DNA of 64,000 nt, taken from positions 1 through 64,000 of the forward strand of contig NZ_JBDSQX010000099.1 of NCBI RefSeq assembly GCF_039929605.1. Direction: 5' to 3'. The translations under genes were made by a program, and so were the position numbers. This DNA is from Pelomonas sp039929605 (lineage in GTDB: Bacteria > Pseudomonadota > Gammaproteobacteria > Burkholderiales > Burkholderiaceae_C). Of the stretch, positions 53,694-61,500 are shown in pieces. How positions within the stretch are numbered: the stretch's first letter is position 1; every line of letters starts with the position of its first letter. The notes under the pieces are model-generated. The model ran no database searches and had not been told where the DNA came from. It worked only from the letters and a program-made list of their open reading frames with translations.

Positions 53694-55175
53694 TCAGGTC
53701 GCCAAGGCTTGGCGGATCGCGACCTTGCACAGCTCCAGCAGGCCGCCGGGCAGCAGGCCGAAAACCAGCACTGCCGCGCCGTTCAGCGTCATGACGAAGC
53801 GCACATCGGCGGGCGCGGCAAGCGGCGCCATGTCGGTCGGCTCATCGAAGAACATGACCTTGACGACGCGCAGGTAGTAGAAGGCGCCGATCAGCGACAC
53901 GACGACCGCAAAGCCCGCCAGCCACAGGTAGAACGGCAGGCCGGTGGACACCAGCGCCTGCAGCACGGCAAGCTTGGCGTAGAAGCCGACGGTGGGCGGC
54001 AGGCCGGCCAGCGAGAACATGAAGAGCGCCATGACCAGCGCGAACCACGGGCTGCGCTTGAAGAGACCGGCGAGGTCCTTGATCTCCTCGGCCTCATGGC
54101 CTTGGCGCGACAGCAGGATGATCATGCCGAAGGTGCCCAGCGTCGTCAGCACGTAGGTGATGGCGTAGAACATGGCCGAGCTGTACGCGTTGGCGGCAGA
54201 CAAGGTGTTGTTGTTGACGACACCAGAGGCCATGCCCAGCAGCATGAAACCCATGTTGGCAATGGTCGAGTACGCCAGCATGCGCTTCAGGTTGCTCTGC
54301 GCGATGGCCGCCAGGTTGCCGATGAGCAGCGACATGACGGACAGCACGATGAGCATCTGCTGCCAGTCCACGGCCAGGCCGATCATGCCCTCGACGAGCA
54401 GACGCACGGTGATCGCGAAGGCGGCCAGCTTGGGCGCGCCGCCGATCAGCAGCGTGACGGCGGTAGGTGCGCCCCGGTAGACGTCGGGCACCCATATGTG
54501 GAAGGGTGCGGCACCGAGCTTGAACGCCAGGCCGGCGACGACGAAGACGGTGCCGAAAACCAGCACGGACTTGTTCGGAATGCCCTTGGAGATGACGTCG
54601 AAGACTTCGGGAATGTTCAGCGAGCCGGTAGCGCCGTACATCATCGACAGGCCGTACAGCAGGAAGCCACTCGCCAGCGCGCCGAGGACGAAATACTTCA
54701 TCGCGGCTTCGGTCGACACGGCATGGTCGCGGCGCAACGCCACCAGCGCGTACAACGACAAGCTCATCAGTTCCAGGCCGAGGTAGACAACCAGGAAGTT
54801 GTTGGCCGACAGCATCACGTTGATGCCCAGCAGCGAGAACAGGCTGAGGATGAAGAGCTCGCCTTTGAGCATCTCGCGGTGCGCCGCGTAGGGACGCGCG
54901 TAGACCAGCGTGATCAGCGTGGCCAGGCAGGCGAAGCCCGCGAGCAAGTGGCCCATGGGGTCGGCCACCACCATGTTTTGCATGGCGTAGGACGTCGCGC
55001 CCGCGTCGTAGTAGTAGAAGTGCATGCCGCCCACGACGACCAGCGTCAGTTGGGTCAGCCAGTAGGTCGGGCGGCGTTGCTCGTCGGTGACCCACAGGTC
55101 CGCCAGCGCAACGACGCAGGCCATCACGAGCAGCAGGATTTCAGGGTAGATCGCGAGCCAGTTCATGTCGTTCAT
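53694..55175 (-). CDS. nuoN: NADH-quinone oxidoreductase subunit N
   Basis: A 493-residue antiporter-like membrane subunit of complex I, about 14 helices. FVLGALASGFLLYGLSMMYG, LGAAPFHIWVPDVYRGAPT (essential Lys and the HxW motif) and KRMLAYSTIANMGFMLLG are characteristic. It pumps protons with NuoM and NuoL. It is the last nuo subunit gene, 21 bp after nuoM. Confidence 0.96.
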   Translation of the reverse strand: MNDMNWLAIYPEILLLVMACVVALADLWVTDEQRRPTYWLTQLTLVVVGGMHFYYYDAGATSYAMQNMVVADPMGHLLAGFACLATLITLVYARPYAAHREMLKGELFILSLFSLLGINVMLSANNFLVVYLGLELMSLSLYALVALRRDHAVSTEAAMKYFVLGALASGFLLYGLSMMYGATGSLNIPEVFDVISKGIPNKSVLVFGTVFVVAGLAFKLGAAPFHIWVPDVYRGAPTAVTLLIGGAPKLAAFAITVRLLVEGMIGLAVDWQQMLIVLSVMSLLIGNLAAIAQSNLKRMLAYSTIANMGFMLLGMASGVVNNNTLSAANAYSSAMFYAITYVLTTLGTFGMIILLSRQGHEAEEIKDLAGLFKRSPWFALVMALFMFSLAGLPPTVGFYAKLAVLQALVSTGLPFYLWLAGFAVVVSLIGAFYYLRVVKVMFFDEPTDMAPLAAPADVRFVMTLNGAAVLVFGLLPGGLLELCKVAIRQALAT

Positions 55176-55196
55176 TGTTCTTGCCTCTGCTCGGGA

Positions 55197-56672
55197 TCAG
55201 GCCGGGATCTTGGTGAGCGCAACGTGCTTGAGCAGCTCGGTGACCGACTGGTGCATCACGTCGGTGAAGGGCTTGGGATACAGGCCCATGAAGAGCGTCG
55301 CCACGGCCAGCAGGGCCAGCATGAGGAACTCGCGGCTGTTGATGTCGGTCAGCGCGCGGACCTTGTCGTTGGCGATGTCGCCGAAGTAGACGCGCTTGAT
55401 CATCCACAGCGTGTAGGCCGCACCGAAGACCAGAGCCGTGGCCGCGATGCCGCCCAGCCAGAAGTTGAACTGCACGGTGCCGAGGATGACCAGCCACTCG
55501 CCAACGAAACCGGCCGTGGCAGGCAGGCCGCAGTTGGCCATGCCGAAGAAGACGGCGAAGGCGGCGAACTTGGGCATGGTGTTGACGACACCGCCATAGG
55601 CCGCGATCTCTCGCGAATGCACACGGTCGTAGAGCACGCCGATGCACAGGAACATGGCGCCCGACACGAAGCCGTGGGCAATCATCTGCACGAGGCCACC
55701 GGACACACCGAGCTCGTTGAAGATGAAAAAGCCGAGCGTCACGAAGCCCATGTGGGCGATAGATGAGTAGGCCACCAGCTTCTTCATGTCCTTCTGCACC
55801 AGGGCCACGAGGCCGATGTAGACGACGGCGATTAGCGACATCGCGATGATGAGCCAAGCCCATTCGCGAGCCGCATCCGGTGCGATCGGCAGCGAGAAAC
55901 GCAGGAAGCCGTAGCAACCCAGCTTCAGCATGATGGCCGCCAGCACGACGGAGCCGCCGGTGGGCGCCTCGACGTGGGCGTCGGGCAGCCAGGTGTGCAC
56001 CGGCCACATCGGCACCTTCACCGAGAAGGCGGCCAGGAAGGCGAAGAAGAGATAGGTCTGCGCCGTACCCGACAGCGGCAGCTTGTGCCAGGTCTGGATG
56101 TCGAAGCTGCCACCGGCCTGTGTGTACAGATAGAGCAGCGCGATCAGCATCAAGAGTGAGCCGGCCAGCGTGTAGAGGAAGAACTTGAAGGCCGCGTAGA
56201 CGCGGTTCGCGCCGCCCCACACGCCGATGATGATGTACATCGGAATCAGCGTGGCCTCGAAGAACACGTAGAACAGCATGCCGTCCAGCGCCGAGAACAC
56301 GCCCACCATCAGACCCGACAGGATCAAGAACGCGCCCATGTACTGGTTGACGCGCGTCTCGATGACCTCCCAGGCGGAGATGACGACGATGACGGTGATG
56401 AAGGCCGTTAGCGGCACGAACCACATCGAGATGCCGTCCACGCCGAGGTGGTAGTTGATAGCGAAGCGCTCGATCCACGGGTGGTTCTCGACGAACTGCA
56501 TGGCAGCCGTCGTCGTATCGAACCCAGTGATCAGCGGGACGGTGGCGAGAAAGCTCGCCACCGCGGCCACCAGGGCCAGCCAGCGCACGGCGTGCGCCTG
56601 CTCATCGCGCCCAAGCGCCAGCAGCAAGCCGCCGCAGACGATGGGTAGAAAAATCGCAAGACTCAGCAACAT
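55197..56672 (-). CDS. nuoM: NADH-quinone oxidoreductase subunit M
   Basis: A 491-residue antiporter-like subunit. Motifs are FEATLIPMYIIIGVWGG (conserved Glu of TM5), KVPMWPVHTWLPDAHVEAPT (Lys of TM7), KKLVAYSSIAHMGFVTLG and GLPATAGFVGEWLVI. It lies 13 bp from nuoL. Length is normal. Confidence 0.96.
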   Translation of the reverse strand: MLLSLAIFLPIVCGGLLLALGRDEQAHAVRWLALVAAVASFLATVPLITGFDTTTAAMQFVENHPWIERFAINYHLGVDGISMWFVPLTAFITVIVVISAWEVIETRVNQYMGAFLILSGLMVGVFSALDGMLFYVFFEATLIPMYIIIGVWGGANRVYAAFKFFLYTLAGSLLMLIALLYLYTQAGGSFDIQTWHKLPLSGTAQTYLFFAFLAAFSVKVPMWPVHTWLPDAHVEAPTGGSVVLAAIMLKLGCYGFLRFSLPIAPDAAREWAWLIIAMSLIAVVYIGLVALVQKDMKKLVAYSSIAHMGFVTLGFFIFNELGVSGGLVQMIAHGFVSGAMFLCIGVLYDRVHSREIAAYGGVVNTMPKFAAFAVFFGMANCGLPATAGFVGEWLVILGTVQFNFWLGGIAATALVFGAAYTLWMIKRVYFGDIANDKVRALTDINSREFLMLALLAVATLFMGLYPKPFTDVMHQSVTELLKHVALTKIPA

Positions 56673-56685
56673 TCTTGTTATCTCC

Positions 56686-58749
56686 TCAAGCCCCGAGCAG
56701 CGACTTGAACTGGGGCTCGATGTAGGGCCAGAGCTGCCAGGTCATCAGACCGGTGACGCCGAGGATCATGACGAGGGCATACCAATACAGGTGGCCGCTC
56801 TGCAGGCGGCGCACTAGGCCAGCAATGCCGCCCACCGTGCGGGCCGAACCGTTGATGATGAGCCCGTCGATCAGCGCGCCGTCGCCGCCCTTCCACAGGC
56901 CGGTGCCCAGGAGACGAGCGCCGCGAGCCAGCACGTTCTCGTTGAACCAGTCCAGGAAGTACTTGTTCTCCAGCACGACGATCAGCGGGCGCAGCACCCT
57001 GGCCAGCGTGGCCGGGATCTGCGGCGCGACCATGTAGAACACATAGGCCGTGACGACGCCGGACAGGGCCAGCCAGAAGGGCAGCGAGGTCAGGCCATGC
57101 AGGGCCATCGCAGCGGCGCCGTGGAAGTCACCGGCGAGTTCCTCCATCGCCGGGTGGGCGTGCTCGTTGACGAGGATGGCATCCTTGAAAAAGTCGCCGA
57201 ACAGCATCGGCTGGATCGTCATGAAGCCGATGACAACCGACGGAATGGCCAGCAGTACCAGCGGTACCCAGACAACGGCGGGCGACTCGTGCGGCACGTG
57301 CACATGCGCGTCATGCCCGTGGCCATGGTCGTCGTCGTGGTGGTCGTGTTCGCCCGGGAAGGGCTTGTGACGGAAATTCTCCTTGCCGTGGAAGACGAGA
57401 AAGTACATCCGGAACGAGTAGAAGGCCGTCACGAACACGCCGGCGATGACGGCGAAGTAGGCGAAGCCCGCAGCCGGAAGATGGCTGGCGTGCACGGCCT
57501 CGATGATCGAGTCTTTCGAGTAGAAGCCCGAGAACAGCGGCGTGCCGATCAGCGCCAGCGAACCCAGCAGCGACGTGATCCAGGTGATGGGCATGTACTT
57601 GCGCAGGCCGCCCATGTTGCGGATGTCCTGATCGTGGTGCATGCCGATGATGACGGAGCCCGCGCCGAGGAACAGCAGCGCCTTGAAGAAGGCGTGCGTC
57701 ATCAGGTGGAACACGCCGACCGAGTAGGCCGAGGCGCCCAGGGCCACGGTCATGTAGCCGAGCTGTGACAGCGTCGAGTAGGCGACGACGCGCTTGATGT
57801 CGTTCTGGATGATGCCCAGGAATCCCATGAACAGCGCCGTGATCGAGCCGATCACCATGACGAAGTTCAGCGCCGTGTCGCTCAGCTCGAACAGCGGCGA
57901 CATGCGCGCCACCATGAAGATGCCGGCCGTCACCATCGTCGCCGCGTGGATCAGCGCGGAGATGGGCGTCGGGCCTTCCATCGAGTCGGGCAGCCAGACG
58001 TGCAGCGGGAACTGCGCCGACTTGCCCATCGCACCGATGAACAGGCAGATGCAGGTGACCGTCATCAGTGACCAGTCGCCACCCCACAACGGCAGCGGGA
58101 AGCTCATCTTCGACAGCAGGTCCGCCTTGGCAAACGTCTCCGCGTAGTTCAGCGTGCCGCCAAAAGCGACCAGCAGGCCGATGCCGAGGATGAAGCCGAA
58201 GTCACCGACCCGGTTCACCAGGAAGGCCTTCATGTTGGCAAAGATGGCCGTCGGTTTCTTGTACCAGAAGCCGATCAGCAGGTACGACACCAGGCCCACC
58301 GCTTCCCAGCCGAAGAACAGCTGCAGCATGTTGTTGCTCATGACCAGCATCAACATGCTGAACGTGAACAGCGAGATGTACGAGAAGAAGCGCTGGTAGC
58401 CGTCGTCCTCTTCCATGTAGCCGATGGTGTAGATGTGCACCATCAGCGACACGAAGGTCACGACGCACATCATCATGGCGGTCAGACCGTCGATGAGGAA
58501 GCCAACTTCCATCTTCAACGAACCGAGGTTCATCCACTCGTAGATGGTGGCGTTGAAGCGAGCACCATCGACCGCCACGCTGTACAGCGTCTGGGCCGAC
58601 AGGATGAAGGCGATCAGCACGCCGAGGATGGTGACGATGTGCGAGCCGCGGCGGCCCACCGTCTTGCCAAAGAAGCCGGCAACGATGGCGCCCGCGAGCG
58701 GCGCCAGTGGCACCGTCAGCAGCAGGTTCTGGGAGAGTTGTGCAGACAT
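56686..58749 (-). CDS. nuoL: NADH-quinone oxidoreductase subunit L
   Basis: A 687-residue antiporter-like subunit with the long C-terminal lateral helix region that braces the membrane arm. Motifs are FFGWEAVGLVSYLLIGFW (Glu of TM5), GKSAQFPLHVWLPDSMEGPTP (abridged) and KRVVAYSTLSQLGYMTVALG. Around residues 460-485 a His/Asp-rich loop (GEHDHHDDDHGHGHDAHVH) lies outside the conserved core. It is 11 bp from nuoK. Confidence 0.96.
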   Translation of the reverse strand: MSAQLSQNLLLTVPLAPLAGAIVAGFFGKTVGRRGSHIVTILGVLIAFILSAQTLYSVAVDGARFNATIYEWMNLGSLKMEVGFLIDGLTAMMMCVVTFVSLMVHIYTIGYMEEDDGYQRFFSYISLFTFSMLMLVMSNNMLQLFFGWEAVGLVSYLLIGFWYKKPTAIFANMKAFLVNRVGDFGFILGIGLLVAFGGTLNYAETFAKADLLSKMSFPLPLWGGDWSLMTVTCICLFIGAMGKSAQFPLHVWLPDSMEGPTPISALIHAATMVTAGIFMVARMSPLFELSDTALNFVMVIGSITALFMGFLGIIQNDIKRVVAYSTLSQLGYMTVALGASAYSVGVFHLMTHAFFKALLFLGAGSVIIGMHHDQDIRNMGGLRKYMPITWITSLLGSLALIGTPLFSGFYSKDSIIEAVHASHLPAAGFAYFAVIAGVFVTAFYSFRMYFLVFHGKENFRHKPFPGEHDHHDDDHGHGHDAHVHVPHESPAVVWVPLVLLAIPSVVIGFMTIQPMLFGDFFKDAILVNEHAHPAMEELAGDFHGAAAMALHGLTSLPFWLALSGVVTAYVFYMVAPQIPATLARVLRPLIVVLENKYFLDWFNENVLARGARLLGTGLWKGGDGALIDGLIINGSARTVGGIAGLVRRLQSGHLYWYALVMILGVTGLMTWQLWPYIEPQFKSLLGA

Positions 58750-58760
58750 CTGGTGTGCCC

Positions 58761-59096
58761 TTAGCCCTTGAGCTCGTCGAGTTCTTCGACGTTGATGCTG
58801 GCGCGGTTGCGGAACAGCACGACGAGGATGGCCAGGCCGATGGCCGACTCGGCCGCCGCGACGGTCAGGATGAAGAACACGAAGACCTGGCCGGCCATCT
58901 TGTCGGCCTCGACGGGCAGATAGTGCGAGAAGGCAACGAAGTTCAGGTTGACCGCCAGCAGCATCAGCTCGATCGCCATCAGCAGCACGATCAGGTTCTT
59001 GCGGTTCAGGAAGATGCCGATCACCGACAGCGCGAACAGCATCGCGCCGAGCGTCAGGAAATGGCCCAGGGTCAATCCAGCAGCGGCGCCGATCAT
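58761..59096 (-). CDS. nuoK: NADH-quinone oxidoreductase subunit K
   Basis: A 111-residue subunit with three membrane helices; LMAIELMLLAVNLNFVAFSH holds the conserved Glu of TM2, and TVAAAESAIGLAILVVLFR carries that of TM3. ATG overlaps the nuoJ stop (ATGA). Slightly longer than the ~101-residue norm owing to the N-terminal start and a few residues in the loop. Confidence 0.95.
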   Translation of the reverse strand: MIGAAAGLTLGHFLTLGAMLFALSVIGIFLNRKNLIVLLMAIELMLLAVNLNFVAFSHYLPVEADKMAGQVFVFFILTVAAAESAIGLAILVVLFRNRASINVEELDELKG

Positions 59097-59737
59097 GCCT
59101 TGCCTCCTTCGGTAGGTGAGGCGGGCGGCGCCGGCGTTGCGCTGACGGTGGGCGCCATCTTGACGATCTTCAGGCGCTGGGCCTTGGTGACCTTGATCTG
59201 CTCGGACGGGTCCATGGCGCGCGAGTCCTTGCGGCGGCGCAGCGTCAAGGCGATGGCCGCGACGATGGCGACCAGCAGCAGCACTGCCGCAATCTGCAGC
59301 GGGTACAGGTAGGCGGTGTAGACCTCGATGCCCAGCAGCTTGGTGTTGCCCATGCTGATCTGCTCGGCGGTGGCCACCGGCGCGTCGGCCAGCTGGAAGC
59401 CGCCCATCAGCACGATGCCCATCTCGAAGGCGATCAGTGCCCCCACGACGGCCGCGAGCGGCAGGTGCTTCCAGAAGCCTTCACGCATGCTGTCCGTGTT
59501 CAGGTCCAGCATCATGACGACGAAGAGGAAGAGCACCATCACCGCGCCGATGTAGACGAGCACCAGCGCAATCGCCAAGAACTCGGCCTGCAGCAGCATC
59601 CAGATGCAGGACGCCGTGAAAAACGACAGGATCAGGAACAGCGCCGCATGCACGGTGCTGCGCGCGGTGATGACGCGGAACGACGACACCAGCAAGATGC
59701 CGGAGAAGACGTAGAAAAGGATGGTCGTGATGTCCAT
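59093..59737 (-). CDS. nuoJ: NADH-quinone oxidoreductase subunit J
   Basis: A 214-residue subunit of about five helices. VHAALFLILSFFTASCIWMLL, LALVLVYIGAVMVLFLFVVMML (the TM3 pi-helix region) and AYLYPLQIAAVLLLVAIVAAIAL are typical. The C-terminal ~45 residues are a polar tail with an Ala/Pro-rich end. Unlike the other nuo junctions it is separated from nuoI by 146 bp. Confidence 0.94.
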   Translation of the reverse strand: MDITTILFYVFSGILLVSSFRVITARSTVHAALFLILSFFTASCIWMLLQAEFLAIALVLVYIGAVMVLFLFVVMMLDLNTDSMREGFWKHLPLAAVVGALIAFEMGIVLMGGFQLADAPVATAEQISMGNTKLLGIEVYTAYLYPLQIAAVLLLVAIVAAIALTLRRRKDSRAMDPSEQIKVTKAQRLKIVKMAPTVSATPAPPASPTEGGKA

Positions 59738-59883
59738 ATGTGCTCAGGCAAACATTGGTGACCTGGATCCGGGGCGTCCGCCGGGCCGTCCCAAGGACGA
59801 CTCGGGCAGATGTGGACGGCGGCGCTTGCCGGCGTTCATCTGCGTCCCCTCGGGGGACCGGCCGGGTACTCCCGGACGAGGGG
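59738..59883. repeat. Hairpin-rich intergenic element inside the nuo operon
   Basis: This 146-bp gap holds a series of inverted repeats: CGTCC/GGACG (59787-59799), GCAGATG/CATCTGC (59806-59843) enclosing a further imperfect stem, GTCCCC/GGGGAC (59844-59858) and CCGGG/CCCGG (59862-59875). No open frame, promoter or U-run terminator is clear. It looks like a REP-like palindromic element and may modulate mRNA processing or stability between nuoI and nuoJ. Confidence 0.55.
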
Positions 59884-60372
59884 TCAACGATATTTAGCGT
59901 CGGCCTCCTTCTGGGCTGCGATCTCGGTCTCGTATTTGTCACCGACTGCCAGCAGCATGTCCTTGGTGAAGTACAGGTCGCCGCGCTTTTCTCCGTGGTA
60001 TTCGAAGATGCTCGTCTCGACGATGGAGTCCACCGGGCAGCTCTCTTCGCAGAAGCCGCAGAAGATGCACTTGGTCAGGTCGATGTCGTAGCGCGTGGTG
60101 CGGCGGCTGCCGTCGGCGCGCACGTCGCTCTCGATGGTGATGGCCAACGCCGGGCACACAGCCTCGCAGAGCTTGCAGGCGATGCAGCGCTCTTCACCGT
60201 TTTCATAACGGCGCAGCGCATGCAGGCCGCGGAAGCGCGGCGAGAGCGGTGTCTTCTCCTCGGGGAACTGGATGGTGATGTTGCGCGAGAGGAAATGCCT
60301 CCCGGTGAGCTTCATCCCCTTGAGCAGTTCCCAGAGGAAGAACGTCTTCGCGAAATTCGTGATTGCAGTCAT
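59884..60372 (-). CDS. nuoI: NADH-quinone oxidoreductase subunit I
   Basis: A 162-residue ferredoxin-like subunit carrying two [4Fe-4S] clusters (N6a/N6b), with cysteines in CIACKLCEAVCP and CIFCGFCEESCP. It passes electrons from NuoG towards NuoB. ATG at 60372 (MTAITNF) is chosen over the longer frame. It is 10 bp after nuoH. Confidence 0.96.
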   Translation of the reverse strand: MTAITNFAKTFFLWELLKGMKLTGRHFLSRNITIQFPEEKTPLSPRFRGLHALRRYENGEERCIACKLCEAVCPALAITIESDVRADGSRRTTRYDIDLTKCIFCGFCEESCPVDSIVETSIFEYHGEKRGDLYFTKDMLLAVGDKYETEIAAQKEADAKYR

Positions 60373-60382
60373 GGGCGCCGCC

Positions 60383-61486
60383 TCACTTCCAGATGTTGTA
60401 CGGAGCCGGCAATTGCATCCAGGCACCCACAACGACCAGCCAGATCAGCGTGATGGGAATGAAGATCTTCCAGCCCAGACGCATGATCTGGTCGTAGCGG
60501 AAGCGCGGGAACGTGGCACGCACCCACAGGAACATCGTGACGACGAAGAAGGTCTTGCCGAACAGCCAGGCCCAGTTCCAGAACGCCATCGTGTGCTGGA
60601 TGAAGGCCGGCGGCTCCATGCCGAACAAGCTCCAGGAGATCGGTGCCGTCCAGCCGCCCAGGAACATGAGGACGGCCAGGCATGACACGAGGATCATGTT
60701 GGCGTACTCGGCCAGGAAGAACATCGCGAACGACATGCCCGAGTACTCGATCATGTGGCCGGCAACGATTTCCGACTCGCCTTCGACAACGTCGAACGGG
60801 TGGCGGTTGGTTTCGGCCAGGCCCGAAATGAAGTAGACGATAAAGATCGGGAACAGCGGCAGCCAGTTCCAGGACAGGAAGGTCAGGCCCATGTTGGCGA
60901 ACGTGCCCTTGGCCTGCACCATGACGATTTCCGTCATGTTCAGGCTGCCGGTCACCATCAGCACGATGACGAGGGCGAAGCCCATCGAGATCTCGTAGGA
61001 GACCATCTGCGCCGACGCGCGCAGCGCGCCGAGGAAGGCGTACTTGGAGTTGGAGGCCCAGCCGGCAATGATGACGCCATAGACCTCGAGCGACGTGATC
61101 GCCATCAGGAACAGCAGGCCGGCATTGACGTTGGCGACTGCAGCATCCGGGCCGAAGGGCACGACGGCCCAGGCGGCCAGCGCCGGCATGATGGTCATGA
61201 CCGGGCCGAGGAAGAAAAGGCCCTTGTGCGCAGCGGCCGGCTTGATGATCTCCTTGAAGATCAGCTTGACTGCATCGGCGATGGGGGTCAGCAGGCCATA
61301 AGGCCCAACGCGGTTCGGGCCCGGGCGGATCTGCGACCAGCCGATGGCCTTGCGCTCCCACAGCGTCAGGTAGGCCACGCAGCCCAGCAGCGGCAGGATG
61401 ACCGCGATGATCTTCAGCAGGCTCCAGACCAGCGGCCACAAGGCCCCCAGCAGCGAGGCGCCGTTTTGGTAGAGAGAGTCGATCAT
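60383..61486 (-). CDS. nuoH: NADH-quinone oxidoreductase subunit H
   Basis: A 367-residue membrane subunit (ND1 homologue) that forms the quinone site with NuoB and NuoD. Motifs are WERKAIGWSQIRPGPNRVGP, ISLEVYGVIIAGWASNSKYAFLG (abridged), ETNRHPFDVVEGESEIVAGH and FRYDQIMRLGWK. ATG at 61486 (MIDSLYQNG) is chosen. It lies 14 bp after nuoG. Confidence 0.97.
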   Translation of the reverse strand: MIDSLYQNGASLLGALWPLVWSLLKIIAVILPLLGCVAYLTLWERKAIGWSQIRPGPNRVGPYGLLTPIADAVKLIFKEIIKPAAAHKGLFFLGPVMTIMPALAAWAVVPFGPDAAVANVNAGLLFLMAITSLEVYGVIIAGWASNSKYAFLGALRASAQMVSYEISMGFALVIVLMVTGSLNMTEIVMVQAKGTFANMGLTFLSWNWLPLFPIFIVYFISGLAETNRHPFDVVEGESEIVAGHMIEYSGMSFAMFFLAEYANMILVSCLAVLMFLGGWTAPISWSLFGMEPPAFIQHTMAFWNWAWLFGKTFFVVTMFLWVRATFPRFRYDQIMRLGWKIFIPITLIWLVVVGAWMQLPAPYNIWK

Positions 61487-61500
61487 TTCTTCAGGGTCCC

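Noticed and set aside
53490..55766. Open frame of 758 codons antisense to nuoN/nuoM
   Set aside because: It crosses a gene boundary of the nuo operon and has no domain content; a GC-skew artefact.
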